Shown: one piece after another, positions 17,357 through 26,730 of the stretch | Position numbering within the stretch: the stretch's first letter is position 1 | How the letters are laid out: the number at the start of each line of letters is the position of its first letter | Assembly (NCBI GenBank): GCA_021789975.1 | Contig: JAJYIT010000004.1 | Location: 124,001 to 188,000, forward strand | From: Bacteroidota bacterium | GTDB lineage: Bacteria > Bacteroidota > Ignavibacteria > Kryptoniales > JAKASW01 | Length of the DNA stretch: 64,000 nt | Direction: 5' to 3' | Translations under genes and position numbers: made by a program | Notes under the pieces: generated by a model | Database searches by the model: none | The model's input: only the letters and a program-made list of their open reading frames with translations | What the model was told of the DNA's origin: nothing

Positions 17357-18190
17357 ATGGAGGTACGATATCTTCCTGATCGAAGGAGTTTCAAGAAGCT
17401 AAATACCGACGAAATCAGAAATGCTTTTCTTGTTGACGGTCTGTTTCAGGACGGCTGCATCAAAACGGTTTATGTCGATCTTGACAGGGCTATTGTCGGT
17501 GGAGCTGTACCGTCAAACGAGAGACTCAGCCTTCTGGCGAGCAGGAAAGAATTGTCGTCCGACTACTTTACCGAGCGGAGAGAGATCGGAATCTTCAACG
17601 TAGGAGGACAGGGGACAGTAGAAGCTGATGAAAAGGGATTTAAGGTGGCATTCAAAGATGCCGTCTACCTCGGCAAGGGCACAAGAAGAATCTCGTTCTC
17701 AAGCGACGATCCTGCCAATCCGGGACATTTCTTTTTTGTCAGCTTTCCGGCCCACTCCGCCCACCCGGCGATGTTGATGAAATTTGGAGAAGCTAATTCT
17801 TCCCGACTAGGCGCGATGCAAAGCGCAAATATGAGAACCGTAAGAAAATACATTCATAACGACGGCGTGAAGAGCTCCCAGCTTGTCATGGGTCTTACAG
17901 ACCTGGACGAAGGCAGCGTGTGGAACACGATGCCTCCCCACACACATCAGCGAAGGACAGAAATATATTTTTACTTCGGCCTTGGGAATGGGGAAGTTGT
18001 TTTCCATATGATGGGCGAGCCGAGTGACACAAGGCACCTTGTCGTAAGCGATAAGCAGGCTGTCGTCTCCCCGAGTTGGTCGATTCATAGCGGCACAGGA
18101 ACGAAGAACTATTCGTTCATATGGGCAATGGGCGGCGAGAATCAGGATTTCGATGACGTGGAAGCAGTCGGTGTGGAAGATCTGAAGTGA
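17357..18190 (+). CDS. kduI: 5-keto-4-deoxyuronate isomerase
   Basis: A cupin-fold KduI of 277 residues, the normal family length. It interconverts 5-keto-4-deoxyuronate and 2,5-diketo-3-deoxygluconate in the cytoplasmic pathway from unsaturated galacturonate. The metal-binding cupin signature is present (MPPHTHQRRTEIYFYF, His-x-His and Glu), with a later His in SPSWSIHSGTG; ends GGENQDFDDVE as in the family. The start ATG 17357 has a GAGAGG site. It lies 49 bases upstream of kduD, giving two consecutive steps of one pathway. The 172 bases before it contain dispersed GTGGCGGT/ACCGCCAC complementary arms but no clear terminator. Confidence 0.95.
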   Translation: MEVRYLPDRRSFKKLNTDEIRNAFLVDGLFQDGCIKTVYVDLDRAIVGGAVPSNERLSLLASRKELSSDYFTERREIGIFNVGGQGTVEADEKGFKVAFKDAVYLGKGTRRISFSSDDPANPGHFFFVSFPAHSAHPAMLMKFGEANSSRLGAMQSANMRTVRKYIHNDGVKSSQLVMGLTDLDEGSVWNTMPPHTHQRRTEIYFYFGLGNGEVVFHMMGEPSDTRHLVVSDKQAVVSPSWSIHSGTGTKNYSFIWAMGGENQDFDDVEAVGVEDLK

Positions 18191-18239
18191 ACTATGGTGG
18201 TACAACTCGGTATGGTAAAAGGACATAAGGGGATCACAA

Positions 18240-19001
18240 ATGGTACTTGAGAAGTTCAGGCTGGACAACAAAGTGGCAATTGTAACTGGTTCAAACCAGG
18301 GGATAGGATTGGCATACGCAGTAGCCTTGGCAGAAGCTGGTGCGGATATCGTCAGCGTCTCCAACGTAGAACATTTTGAGCAAGTGAAAAGGGAAATTGG
18401 CAAACGCGGCAGGAATTTCAAATCTTACACTAGCGATTTCTCCAATCGTGCTTCTCTATATGAGTTTATAGGGCGAGTAAGAAAAGACTTTCCGAAGATT
18501 GATATACTTGTCAATAATGCGGGAATGATTCTGCGTAGGCCGATCTCTGAACATCCCGACGAGTACTGGGACAAAGTCATCGAAGTAAATCTGACTTCGC
18601 AGTTTGTATTAACTCGCGAAATTGGCAAGGAAATGGCGGCAAGAGGATGCGGCAAGATAGTCTTCGTCGCATCTCTGCTGGCATTTCAGGGGGGGATCCT
18701 TGTTCCGGGATACTCTGCCTCTAAAGGCGGCGTAAAACAGTTGACCATGGCATTTGCGAACGAGTGGGCCTCGAAAGGTGTGAACGTCAATGCGATTGCC
18801 CCGGGTTATATCGCTACCGACAACACTAAGGCGTTGCGCGAGGATGGAGCCAGGAGTAAAGCCATACTCGATAGAATACCCGCAGGAAGGTGGGGAACTC
18901 CTGAAGATATGATGGGAGCAATTGTTTTCCTCTGCTCGGACGCTTCAAGTTATCTGAATGGAAGTGTGATCACTGTCGACGGCGGCTGGATGGGAAGGTG
19001 A
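18240..19001 (+). CDS. kduD: 2-deoxy-D-gluconate 3-dehydrogenase (KduD-type SDR)
   Basis: A 253-residue short-chain dehydrogenase that reduces 2,5-diketo-3-deoxygluconate to 2-keto-3-deoxygluconate with NAD(P)H. Visible motifs: TGSNQGIGLAYAVALAEAG (cofactor glycines), LVNNAGM, a catalytic Ser about 12 residues before the YSASKGG Tyr/Lys pair, and the C-terminal SSYLNGSVITVDGGW. Assignment to KduD rests mainly on the adjacent kduI; many SDRs look alike. The start ATG 18240 follows AAGGGG. Confidence 0.9.
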   Translation: MVLEKFRLDNKVAIVTGSNQGIGLAYAVALAEAGADIVSVSNVEHFEQVKREIGKRGRNFKSYTSDFSNRASLYEFIGRVRKDFPKIDILVNNAGMILRRPISEHPDEYWDKVIEVNLTSQFVLTREIGKEMAARGCGKIVFVASLLAFQGGILVPGYSASKGGVKQLTMAFANEWASKGVNVNAIAPGYIATDNTKALREDGARSKAILDRIPAGRWGTPEDMMGAIVFLCSDASSYLNGSVITVDGGWMGR

Positions 19002-19119
19002 CTTTCGGAGTCGGCACCCGATGAAGTATCCACGATGCCGGACGCCTGCAGCTCGATGCTTCCTTCAATTGTTAAGGTATCTCGAGACCTTGATGCTCGA
19101 GAAGAATTGAGGATCTTTC

Positions 19120-20397
19120 ATGAAACGATTTATTGAGGCAGCACTTCTCATCGCTATCGCTGCATCCTCCTCCGCGATATTTGGGCAATACAGCCGTCAA
19201 GGCACGAATGGAACCGGTTCATTTCTCGTCACTGCTGTAAATCAGATGGATATTTACCGTCCTGATGAAATGATTCGGCTCGATCTGGCCGAGATAGAAG
19301 ACAAATTTCCTTCTTTTAACGCTAAGGGGTTCTTCGTCTCTGAAGACGATCATGAGATACCCAGCCAAATATCTGAAGGCGAGCTTGGGAAATCTTCTGA
19401 GATAATCTTTGTCGCCTCCTTTGCACCGATGGAAACGAAAACACTTCAGATCTCCTGGGAGGACAAAGTTGTCGATGTGCACCATTACCCTCGGATGACA
19501 CAGGCTGCAATGGGAATGAAAGTCGGTTATGAGAAAGTGAACGGATATTACACCGGCGGCAGGTTTGTCGACGTGGATTCGACTACCGTTCCTCATGATC
19601 ACTTTGCTCACGATGCGCTTTACCGAGTTGAGGGACCGGGTTGGGAATCCGGCAAGATCGCTTATAGGTTCTATCTGGACTCGCGAAACAGAAACGACAT
19701 ATTTGGGAAAAAGACTCATGGTTTAGTACTGGAAACAATCGGAGAAAACGATCTCATCTCCGACAGCAGGGAATCGTACACGAAGATGCTTGATTGGGGG
19801 ATGGACATTTTCAAGGTCGGTGAATCTCTCGGCATAGGCTCAATTGCGATGTGGCACGACTCCCAAGCGGCGACGGTGGGCGATGTGGCAAAAGTCGAAT
19901 GCTCAGTATTCAACGGGCCGATTCGATCAGGCGTCTTTACGAAATACCTGGGCTGGAAAACCGGCGGAAAGGAGTACAACCTCGTCACAGATTTGTCCAT
20001 TTCAGCTGGGAGTAGATTAACAAAAGTCTCTGCATCAATAAACAACGACACCGTTCTGCTCTGCACTGGCCTTGCAAAGCACGACTCCTGCGATTTGATG
20101 GGATCTGTTCCCTCAGCAAAGGGTGTATGGAGATATCTTGCATTGTACGGTAAGCAGAGTCTTTCAGGAGACAATCTTGGAATTGCAGTCTTTTACAGGA
20201 AGACGGACATGCTGAAGCTTACACATGATGGTACAAGTCAAATCGTTGTACTGCGACCGACCGATGGACGGCTGACCTACTATTTCGGCGCAGCATGGGA
20301 AGAAGAGCCGGGAGGGATTAAGAGCGAAAAGGAATTCAAGGAATATCTGGAGCGTACAGCATCAGTGCTTGACGATCCGATAGGTGTTTATTTCTGA
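19120..20397 (+). CDS. Exported DUF4861 protein
   Basis: A 425-residue protein with a signal peptide at residues 1-21 (ends SSAIFGQYS). The mature sequence matches DUF4861, a family of periplasmic or secreted proteins that often sits in pectin and alginate loci: VGYEKVNGYYTGGRFVDVDS, PHDHFAHDALYRVEGPGWES, YRFYLDSRNRNDIFGKKTHG. His and Asp/Asn residues in those motifs look like a carbohydrate or metal site, but no reaction has been assigned to my knowledge. The ribosome site is GAGG, 7 bases before ATG 19120. It lies 118 bases after kduD and is probably the last gene of the locus. Confidence 0.8.
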   Translation: MKRFIEAALLIAIAASSSAIFGQYSRQGTNGTGSFLVTAVNQMDIYRPDEMIRLDLAEIEDKFPSFNAKGFFVSEDDHEIPSQISEGELGKSSEIIFVASFAPMETKTLQISWEDKVVDVHHYPRMTQAAMGMKVGYEKVNGYYTGGRFVDVDSTTVPHDHFAHDALYRVEGPGWESGKIAYRFYLDSRNRNDIFGKKTHGLVLETIGENDLISDSRESYTKMLDWGMDIFKVGESLGIGSIAMWHDSQAATVGDVAKVECSVFNGPIRSGVFTKYLGWKTGGKEYNLVTDLSISAGSRLTKVSASINNDTVLLCTGLAKHDSCDLMGSVPSAKGVWRYLALYGKQSLSGDNLGIAVFYRKTDMLKLTHDGTSQIVVLRPTDGRLTYYFGAAWEEEPGGIKSEKEFKEYLERTASVLDDPIGVYF

Positions 20398-20627
20398 GGC
20401 GATTGCTGAGAATCTGAATTATCTTATCATTCTGAACCTGATTTGATATCTCTTAAGAACGTGAACACTCTTGTGAGTGTGGTGCCATAAAAGGGGCAGA
20501 TTCAAATCTGTCATTCGGTTTGGAGAATCGGGGGACCTACCTTTAGTTGTTTTCAAAACAATACAACAATCCCTTCCTTTGATCGTCATAATAAGCATAA
20601 GAGCACCTGCAGTGGGGATGCGGCAAA

Positions 20628-20838
20628 ATGAAAACAGGAACAATTAGCCAACGACTTTGAAGATGAATCGGAAGCGATGAAATTCTATAGTGAACTTGGA
20701 TTTGAGATCGAAGAGCATCCGATGTACGACGGCAGCTGCGAGTTATCTACTATCTCCATGATAACTGAAAGCGCAAGAGGAAAATTTCTTGACATAATAT
20801 CGAACGCGAAAACATGGATAATGACGCCAAGAGAATGA
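20628..20838 (+). pseudogene. Possible remnant of a glyoxalase-fold (VOC) gene
   Basis: From an ATG at 20628 one frame gives ten codons and stops. An adjacent frame continues with NDFEDESEAMKFYSELGFEI and runs to a TGA at 20836-20838. EAMKFYSELGFE is typical of a VOC-family beta-alpha-beta module. The piece is short (about 70 codons) and lacks the second half. The rest of 20398-20889 shows no gene, apart from a 6-bp ACACTC/GAGTGT hairpin near 20465-20480. Confidence 0.35.
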
Positions 20839-20889
20839 AAGCAGAAAACTGCGACTCACATTATTAAGGGAGCCGCAGTTGGCATCCGA

Positions 20890-22131
20890 TCAGAATAGCC
20901 TCATCGCCCCGTACACGAGCAGCACCGCCGTCCCGAAACCCCAGGTCAGGAGTGCGATGGTTCCGTTAACTTTTGTGAATTCCCAGAACCTGAACGGTGC
21001 TCTCTCTTTGGACAGCTCGAGCACGATCATATTTGCAACCGAGCCTGCCACAGTCAGATTGCCGGCGAGTGTCGAACTCATCGCCAGCACCAGCCACATC
21101 AACATCGGAGAATTGAACGACGCTATCCAATGTTTCACCACCATGACGTACGGCACGTTCGACACGACGTTTGAAAGTATGAGCGATGCAAAAGAGAAGG
21201 TGGACACCTGCGTTGGTGTCGAAACCGAGAAATAGCCGCTTAAAAGATTGTGAGCGTTTTCAATCAAACCCACCTTGTTGATCCCATCGACCACGACGAA
21301 CAAGCTTGCAAAGAACAGAAGGAGCGACCAGTTTACCTTCGAAAAGATTTCATCGGGTCTCCTTCCTGCGACGAGTACCAGGAGCGCTGCGCCCAATATC
21401 GCCATGAAAGACAGGCGGACGCCCGCTGCAAATCCTGCAATTACTACGGCACTCACGATTATCGACTTTATGAGTAAGGGTCGATCGACCTTCTGACGGT
21501 CAACAAGCGTCGGGGGATCGAGATCCCTCCTGAGTTGCTCTCTGAAAAACATCTTCAGGGTGAAATATTCTATGGCGAGTCCCACTGCGGCCACCGGCAA
21601 CATGGCGAGTAGAAACTTCAGGTATGGCCAATGAGAGAACGAGCCGATGAGCATATTTTGCGGGTTACCGACAAGGGTGGCGACGCTCCCAATGTTTGCA
21701 CTCGAAGCCAACGCGATCAAATAGGGTTTAGGATCAACATTGGACCTGGTTGTCACAAGCAAAATGAATGGAGTCATCATGATACAAATCGTGTCGTTGA
21801 CGAAAAAGGCTGCAAGGATGCCGCTCGCAAGAATGACCGTCAGCAATAGTCCGTAACCCGTCCTGACGTTCTTGACGAGCCGAAATGCTACCAGGTCAAA
21901 AAAACCGCTGACCTGCAGGTACGCGACGACGATCATCATTCCGAGGAGGAGGACGATCGTGTCGAAGTTTAAAGCCTGGTATGCCTCATTGACACTCAGG
22001 ACTCCTAAGGCGACCATTGCGACCGCCCCTATCATTGCCCCTGACGTCCTGTCTAAGTGTAAAAAGGGCAGCCTCTGTACAGAGATGGCAAGGTAAGTAA
22101 AACCGAAAATGATTACGGCAATTAATGCCAT
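20890..22131 (-). CDS. ArsB/NhaD (SLC13-like) anion transporter
   Basis: A 413-residue polytopic membrane protein with about 11 hydrophobic segments, of the ion-transporter superfamily that includes ArsB, NhaD and CitT/CitMHS. Diagnostic stretches: LNFDTIVLLLGMMIVVAYLQ, FFVNDTICIMMTPFILLV, ANIGSVATLVGNPQNMLIGS (helical hairpin 1) and SSTLAGNLTVAGSVANMIVL (hairpin 2). It probably exchanges a carboxylate, arsenite or Na+/H+; sequence alone does not fix the substrate, and no arsenic or citrate genes adjoin it. Last gene of the long minus-strand run, 9 bases after the small protein before it. Confidence 0.85.
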   Translation of the reverse strand: MALIAVIIFGFTYLAISVQRLPFLHLDRTSGAMIGAVAMVALGVLSVNEAYQALNFDTIVLLLGMMIVVAYLQVSGFFDLVAFRLVKNVRTGYGLLLTVILASGILAAFFVNDTICIMMTPFILLVTTRSNVDPKPYLIALASSANIGSVATLVGNPQNMLIGSFSHWPYLKFLLAMLPVAAVGLAIEYFTLKMFFREQLRRDLDPPTLVDRQKVDRPLLIKSIIVSAVVIAGFAAGVRLSFMAILGAALLVLVAGRRPDEIFSKVNWSLLLFFASLFVVVDGINKVGLIENAHNLLSGYFSVSTPTQVSTFSFASLILSNVVSNVPYVMVVKHWIASFNSPMLMWLVLAMSSTLAGNLTVAGSVANMIVLELSKERAPFRFWEFTKVNGTIALLTWGFGTAVLLVYGAMRLF

Positions 22132-22140
22132 TCAATCTCA

Positions 22141-22428
22141 TCATATCTGATGCAATGTAAAAGAGCGCAGTTTGTCCGGAACGAGACAATCGTTAATCCT
22201 GACCACCATTTCGTCAAACGCACTGTCGTCCGCATTTTGGAATGAGTCTTCGTTCTCATACGTATAAATTTCCATAAAGCTGTTTGTGGAACCCTGAACC
22301 TCAAAGACTTCGAGATCTGCTATCTTCGAGTTCTCATACCCGGACTTAAGCTCTTTGATCAAACTAAGATATTCGTCGCGCTTGGACGGTTGTACCTCGT
22401 AATTGATCTCCAGTAGAACTTTCGACAT
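22141..22428 (-). CDS. Small ferredoxin-like-fold protein of unknown function
   Basis: A 95-residue soluble protein beginning MSKVLLEINYEVQPSKRDEY. The pattern beta (VLLEINYEVQ), helix, beta (DLEVFEVQGS), beta (FMEIYTYEN), helix is that of dimeric alpha/beta-barrel (ABM-like) domains. No catalytic residue is evident. Its ATG follows the dedA stop immediately, and its AGGAGG ribosome site lies inside the end of dedA, so the two are translationally coupled. Confidence 0.65.
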   Translation of the reverse strand: MSKVLLEINYEVQPSKRDEYLSLIKELKSGYENSKIADLEVFEVQGSTNSFMEIYTYENEDSFQNADDSAFDEMVVRINDCLVPDKLRSFTLHQI

Positions 22429-23001
22429 CTATTCCTCCTGTTTAGGTTCATCAATCATGGGCTTAGTGTTTGCGTTTCTGACGATCCAGTAGATCACAGC
22501 CAGAACAGCGACTGCGACCGCAACCACAAGCTCGATTTTGTTCAATCCGGCAACCGATCCAATTGCCTCGCTGAAAAAATAACCAAGAAATCCATAAGAA
22601 ACAGCCCAAAACAACGCCGCGACAATATTCAAAATTGTAAATTTCACAGCTGGCATCTTGGCCAAACCGCACATCACGACAAGCGCAGTTCGGAGACCGT
22701 AAATATATCGCGAAAAAAGGACGATGTATGTCCCGTGCTTCTTCACCAGTCTCTCCGCTCTCGGCAGGGCATTGAAGACATACTTGAACTTCTTTGCAAA
22801 TTCGTAACCTTCCTGACGGGCAAGGTGGAAAAAAAGCTGGTCACCGAGCGTCGACCCGAGAAATGCCGACAGGACCGAGAGTTCAATGTTCAACATCCCC
22901 TGGTGAGCGAGAATGGCTGCAATGATAAGAACGCTCTCTCCTTCAAACAGGGTCACGACAAAAATCAGGAGATAACCGTACTGTCGTAGCAAAACCTCCA
23001 A
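22429..23001 (-). CDS. DedA-family membrane protein
   Basis: A 190-residue inner-membrane protein of the DedA/SNARE-associated (VTT) family. Motifs: FEGESVLIIAAILAHQGML, the G-x-x-x-G-D helix LGSTLGDQLFFHLAR, and FSRYIYGLRTALVVMCGLAK (the F-x-R-x-x-x-x-R segment). Members act as lipid scramblases or flippases, for example of undecaprenyl phosphate or phosphatidylethanolamine, and depend on the membrane potential. The start is taken as TTG 23001, only a base after the stop of the zincin gene, so it lies within the same operon. Confidence 0.88.
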   Translation of the reverse strand: MEVLLRQYGYLLIFVVTLFEGESVLIIAAILAHQGMLNIELSVLSAFLGSTLGDQLFFHLARQEGYEFAKKFKYVFNALPRAERLVKKHGTYIVLFSRYIYGLRTALVVMCGLAKMPAVKFTILNIVAALFWAVSYGFLGYFFSEAIGSVAGLNKIELVVAVAVAVLAVIYWIVRNANTKPMIDEPKQEE

Positions 23002-23002
23002 G

Positions 23003-23374
23003 TCAATACCCCGCTTCCCTGATTTCGGCGTCGGTCATACCGAAATAATGCGCTACTTCGTGGATCAAGACCTCTCTGATTCTTGCTTCGATTTCCGCAT
23101 CGCTCCGGCAGATGCGTTCAATGTTATCTTTGAATATTGCGATACGATCCGGCAGAACAGGGTACATGCCGTAATTCGGCCCCCTCTTATTGAGAGGGAT
23201 ACCAGAATATAATCCCAGCAGGGAGAATTGATTCTTCAGCTTTACGCTCCCAAGCTGCATTTCATCTGGAAGATCCTGAACCACTACATGGACGTTTTCG
23301 ATTCTCGATTTGAATTCAGGCGGGAGTTCTTCAAATGCTTTATCGACTAGCAACTCAAATGTGTTCCTGTCCAT
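23003..23374 (-). CDS. Small zincin-type metallopeptidase-like protein
   Basis: A 123-residue protein of the possible zinc-metallopeptidase family (PF06262-type). The zinc-binding helix is near the C-terminus: IREVLIHEVAHYFGMTD, giving HExxH plus a following Asp. The N-terminal part (ENVHVVVQDLPDEMQLG) and LLGLYSGIPLNKRG also fit. The function of the family is unknown. It overlaps the end of dapF by 20 bases. Confidence 0.85.
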   Translation of the reverse strand: MDRNTFELLVDKAFEELPPEFKSRIENVHVVVQDLPDEMQLGSVKLKNQFSLLGLYSGIPLNKRGPNYGMYPVLPDRIAIFKDNIERICRSDAEIEARIREVLIHEVAHYFGMTDAEIREAGY

Positions 23375-24230
23375 CGACTAAGTCCAGTATTTTTCCGCTT
23401 GCTTGATCGTAGAGCACTTCTCCGCTGAAGACCATGCTGGCGCTTCCTTCAAGAACGAGATCTGAAAAACCGTTACCGTTTCTCCGAAAGTAGACTCTAA
23501 GCGTTTCACCCCCGGTGGTTATGATCTTAACGGGTGAACTCATCTCATATCTTATGGCGGCAGTGATTGCGCTTGCAACCGCTCCCGTCCCGCAAGCGAG
23601 GGTCTCATTCTCTACGCCACGCTCGTAAGTCCGAAGACGAATTGTGCTGTCATCGGCCCGCTCGATTAAATTCACGTTCGCGCCGTTCGGGAAGACATCA
23701 TGGTTGTATCTGATTTTCCTGGCAAACGGGATGATATCGACCTCGTCGATCTTTTCGAATGCGTCGCCGCTTGTAAGTACCGCATGTTCGGTGTTCGGTC
23801 TTACGTATGTGCCATCGAATGTCCGGGAGTCGAAAGGGATTTTAAAATGCGGCACCACCTGATCCGGATCCGGGAGATGAAGCTTAACACTTCCGTGGTG
23901 AGTTATTTCAGCCCGGTATTGTTGTCGGTGGGCGAGGAACCGCATTGGGGATCCGCAGACTCCGTTCACAACGGCGAATCTCGCGATGCATCTGCCGCCA
24001 TTTCCGCACATTCCGCCTTCGCTCCCGTCGGAGTTCAGATAGACCATCTCGAAGTCAAACCCTTCATGCGTTCTCAAGACGAGGAGTCCATCGGCAGTCA
24101 CTCCAAACCCTCTTGCGCAAATTGCTTTTGCAAAAGCGGGCAGGTCGATGTTAAATGATCCTTTGGTGTCGTCGACTACAACGAAGTCGTTTCCAGCTCC
24201 GTTCATCTTTGCAAAGGGAATACGTATCAT
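23355..24230 (-). CDS. dapF: Diaminopimelate epimerase
   Basis: A 291-residue enzyme that converts LL- to meso-diaminopimelate for lysine and peptidoglycan synthesis. Both catalytic cysteines are in their motifs: GGMCGNGGRCIARF (first Cys) and NETLACGTGAVASA (second Cys). The N-terminal FAKMNGAGNDFVVVDD is the substrate-binding segment. Length is slightly above E. coli DapF. It overlaps coaE by an ATGA junction and the zincin gene by 20 bases, so translation of the three is coupled. Confidence 0.96.
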   Translation of the reverse strand: MIRIPFAKMNGAGNDFVVVDDTKGSFNIDLPAFAKAICARGFGVTADGLLVLRTHEGFDFEMVYLNSDGSEGGMCGNGGRCIARFAVVNGVCGSPMRFLAHRQQYRAEITHHGSVKLHLPDPDQVVPHFKIPFDSRTFDGTYVRPNTEHAVLTSGDAFEKIDEVDIIPFARKIRYNHDVFPNGANVNLIERADDSTIRLRTYERGVENETLACGTGAVASAITAAIRYEMSSPVKIITTGGETLRVYFRRNGNGFSDLVLEGSASMVFSGEVLYDQASGKILDLVDGQEHI

Positions 24231-24910
24231 GTTTCGGAATCGGATACATTCAGAGAAGAAATAATCTTGTGCAATATCACTACACGGCTCCTGAGCTCAT
24301 CGAGTGAGCCGTCATTCGATATTACGAAGTCTGCGAGTTTTTCCTTTTGTGACTGGTCCAACTGCGCGCTGAGCCGATTTAGAATATCGCTTTTCGTCAC
24401 TCCAAGGTTCCGAGACGCTCGCTCGACGGAAAGTTCTGTCGCCGCCTTTACGACAATAACATAATCAAAAAGGTGGGACAGTCTCGCCTCGTATAAAAGT
24501 GGGACCTCCACAACCACGTAGTGACTTCCCGAACGCTTCGGGATACTTCCGATTATGCTATTCATTATCTGGGGGTGAAGTATATCCTCCAGGGTCTTCT
24601 TCTTCCTCGGATCGCTGAACACGATCTTTGCGAGACGATGTCTGTCGATAGAACCGGCAAACACTATTTCCTTTCCGAATTTCTCGATGATCATTTTTTG
24701 CACGTGTGTACTAGAGGCCAAAAGCGAATGCCCGACACTATCGGCATCAAAGACAGGCACCCCAAGCTCTGCAAACATACTTGATGCAGTCGATTTTCCA
24801 GAGCCAATGTTGCCGGTCAAGCCGACTCTTATCGGTTGAGCCTCTCCGGTGTCGGCGTTCTTTCCACTTTCCTGGCGTCGGGCTTTCTTCCTGACCTTGC
24901 TACTTTGCAT
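24227..24910 (-). CDS. coaE: Dephospho-CoA kinase
   Basis: Catalyses the last step of coenzyme A synthesis, phosphorylating the ribose 3'-OH of dephospho-CoA. The P-loop is [12 protein letters not shown] at residues about 29-40, followed by the substrate-binding [11 protein letters not shown] and [21 protein letters not shown] 27-residue basic N-terminal extension ([20 protein letters not shown]) precedes the enzyme core; its ATG overlaps the rny stop by 11 bases. The extension may be real or a later start may be used; none nearer the P-loop is obvious. Confidence 0.93.
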   Translation of the reverse strand: MQSSKVRKKARRQESGKNADTGEAQPIRVGLTGNIGSGKSTASSMFAELGVPVFDADSVGHSLLASSTHVQKMIIEKFGKEIVFAGSIDRHRLAKIVFSDPRKKKTLEDILHPQIMNSIIGSIPKRSGSHYVVVEVPLLYEARLSHLFDYVIVVKAATELSVERASRNLGVTKSDILNRLSAQLDQSQKEKLADFVISNDGSLDELRSRVVILHKIISSLNVSDSET

Positions 24911-26453
24911 AAGCTACGCTTCTGACCTCCCGGATGACAGTGACCTTAATTTGTCCAGGGTACTCCATCTGGTCCTGAATCTTGTGGGAAATCTCGTGAG
25001 CCAGCTGGTCAGCAAAAATGTCGTCGACTTTCTCGGGCTCAACAATGACCCGAACTTCACGGCCCGCTTGGATAGCATAGGTCTTGCCGACCCCGGAAAA
25101 CGAGTTGGCGATGCTTTCAAGCCGTTCAAGTCTCTTGACATATCCTTCAAGCGATTCGCGTCGGGCACCGGGTCTCGCCCCGCTTATCGCGTCGGCGGCC
25201 TGGACAAGTGCCGCGATCGGTGTCTCCATTTCGATATCTTCGTGGTGTGAGCCGATAGCGTTACAGACAATCGAGTTTTCGCCGAACTTCTTCGACAATT
25301 CGTAGCCGAGCAATGCATGCGGACCCTCGACGTTCTTGTCGACGACTTTCCCGATGTCGTGGAGAAGACCGGCACGTTTTGCAATCGTCGAGTCGATCCC
25401 GAGCTCTATCGCCATTAATCCGCTAAGGAAGGCTACCTCGATGCTATGTTGGAGGACGTTCTGCCCGTAGCTGGACCTGTATTTCATTTTGCCAAGAAGC
25501 TTCACTAACTCAGGATGTACCCCATGGATTCCGACTTCCAGGAGTGCATCTTCACCGATTTGAACTATTTCTTCCTCCATCTCGGTGCGCACCTTTCCGA
25601 CTATTTCTTCAATCTTCGTCGGGTGGATTCGACCGTCGGCAATCAATCTTTCCAGCGCACCTTTCGCAACCTCGCGCCGGAACGGGTCAAACCCTGAGAT
25701 GACCACGGCATCGGGGGTATCATCTACTATGATATCACAACCGGTCGCAGCCTCGAAAGAGCGGATGTTTCTTCCCTCGCGCCCAATAATGCGGCCTTTC
25801 ATCTCTTCGTTCGGCAGGCTTACCACACTTACTGTGGTTTCCACAGAATGATCCGCAGCAGTTCGCTGGATTGCCTGAACGATAATTTTCTGTGCTTCTT
25901 TCTTGGCATCAATCCTCGCCCTCTCGCGCATCTCCCTAATTTCGAGCGCAGCTTCTGATTTTGCCTCACTTACCAGATTCTCGACGAGAAGTTTCTTTGC
26001 CTCCTCGCGGGAAACGCCCGCAAGCCGTTCAAGCTTTTCCGTTTGTGCCTGTACAAGCTTCGCCGCCTCTGCTTCTTGTAATTGAATGTTTTTTGCTCTG
26101 TCACGAAGTTCGTTGTCAAGTGTTCGAAGCGATTTCTCCTGTTGTCTTAATGAATCTGCTTTACGATCTAGGCTCTCTTCCTTACTGTTAAGCTGTTTTT
26201 CGATACTCTGGATTTTTCGTTGCTTTGCATTGTATTCGTTGTCTAGTTCCTGTCTCTTCTTTATCCACTCGTCTTTTACCTCGACGAGTTTCTCTTTCTT
26301 GATTGCATTTGCTTCTCGTTCAGCGGTGTCCAGGATTTGCTTGGAGCGTTCTTCAATCGTTCCAAGCTTCCTTTTCGAGGAACCCGCCTGAACGTACCAT
26401 CCGATGATGAACGCCGCCACGCCGGTAAGCACGGCGACTGCCAAAGTTATCAT
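24900..26453 (-). CDS. rny: Ribonuclease Y
   Basis: The start is the ATG at 26453 with a strong AGGAGG site; the in-frame extension to 26600 is rejected because it runs into the RNA gene upstream and looks non-coding. The 517-residue product has the RNase Y layout: an N-terminal membrane helix ([19 protein letters not shown]), a long coiled coil to about residue 180, a KH domain ([20 protein letters not shown]) and an HD domain ([13 protein letters not shown]) with a conserved C-terminus. It initiates mRNA decay at the membrane. coaE follows with overlap. Confidence 0.96.
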   Translation of the reverse strand: MITLAVAVLTGVAAFIIGWYVQAGSSKRKLGTIEERSKQILDTAEREANAIKKEKLVEVKDEWIKKRQELDNEYNAKQRKIQSIEKQLNSKEESLDRKADSLRQQEKSLRTLDNELRDRAKNIQLQEAEAAKLVQAQTEKLERLAGVSREEAKKLLVENLVSEAKSEAALEIREMRERARIDAKKEAQKIIVQAIQRTAADHSVETTVSVVSLPNEEMKGRIIGREGRNIRSFEAATGCDIIVDDTPDAVVISGFDPFRREVAKGALERLIADGRIHPTKIEEIVGKVRTEMEEEIVQIGEDALLEVGIHGVHPELVKLLGKMKYRSSYGQNVLQHSIEVAFLSGLMAIELGIDSTIAKRAGLLHDIGKVVDKNVEGPHALLGYELSKKFGENSIVCNAIGSHHEDIEMETPIAALVQAADAISGARPGARRESLEGYVKRLERLESIANSFSGVGKTYAIQAGREVRVIVEPEKVDDIFADQLAHEISHKIQDQMEYPGQIKVTVIREVRSVAYAK

Positions 26454-26477
26454 ACAGGTACCTCCTGGTTTATATAC

Positions 26478-26702
26478 AAAAAAGCCGTAAGGCGTATGTG
26501 GTAGATAGGAAAGAACCCTATCTCGACACGGTGGGTGCCCTCCTGAGCGAGTCGGGCTTCCGCCGGAACCTGCGAATTGACTCGCGGTCAAAGCGACCAC
26601 CTATGCGGTCGGATTGCGGCCTGCCTTCTTCGTTCACGAGCCGGGCTCCCATTATTTCTTACTTAGCAGTTCTTTCACGTGACCACGGCGCCGTTACGGC
26701 TT
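26478..26702 (-). ncRNA. ssrS: Candidate 6S RNA
   Basis: About 225 nt between zapA and rny. The ends pair as a closing stem: 5' AAGCCGTAA with 3' TTACGGCTT, then GGCG/CGCC and GTGGT/ACCAC. A large internal loop follows, whose 5' strand is about 30 nt of purine-rich sequence and whose 3' strand carries a small hairpin (GATAGG/CCTATC). The terminal arm begins with TGGG-A-GCCC pairing GGGC-A-CCCA. This closing stem, open bubble with 3'-side hairpin and apical arm is the 6S RNA design, and a position next to zapA is the known 6S site in proteobacteria. It ends in six T's, consistent with intrinsic termination. No protein-coding reading fits. A covariance-model search would confirm it. Confidence 0.72.
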
Positions 26703-26730
26703 AAAAACGTACCAACTATTTTAAAAGAAC

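Noticed and set aside
24900-26600. Long form of RNase Y with 49 extra N-terminal residues
   Set aside because: The extension lacks family similarity, runs through the 6S RNA candidate, and the ATG at 26453 has a strong AGGAGG followed by the expected membrane helix.
26478-26702. The zapA-rny element as an SRP RNA
   Set aside because: A short AGGTTCCGG-GGAAG stretch is reminiscent, but the conserved SRP tetraloop region and its asymmetric loop are not present, and overall folding fits 6S better.
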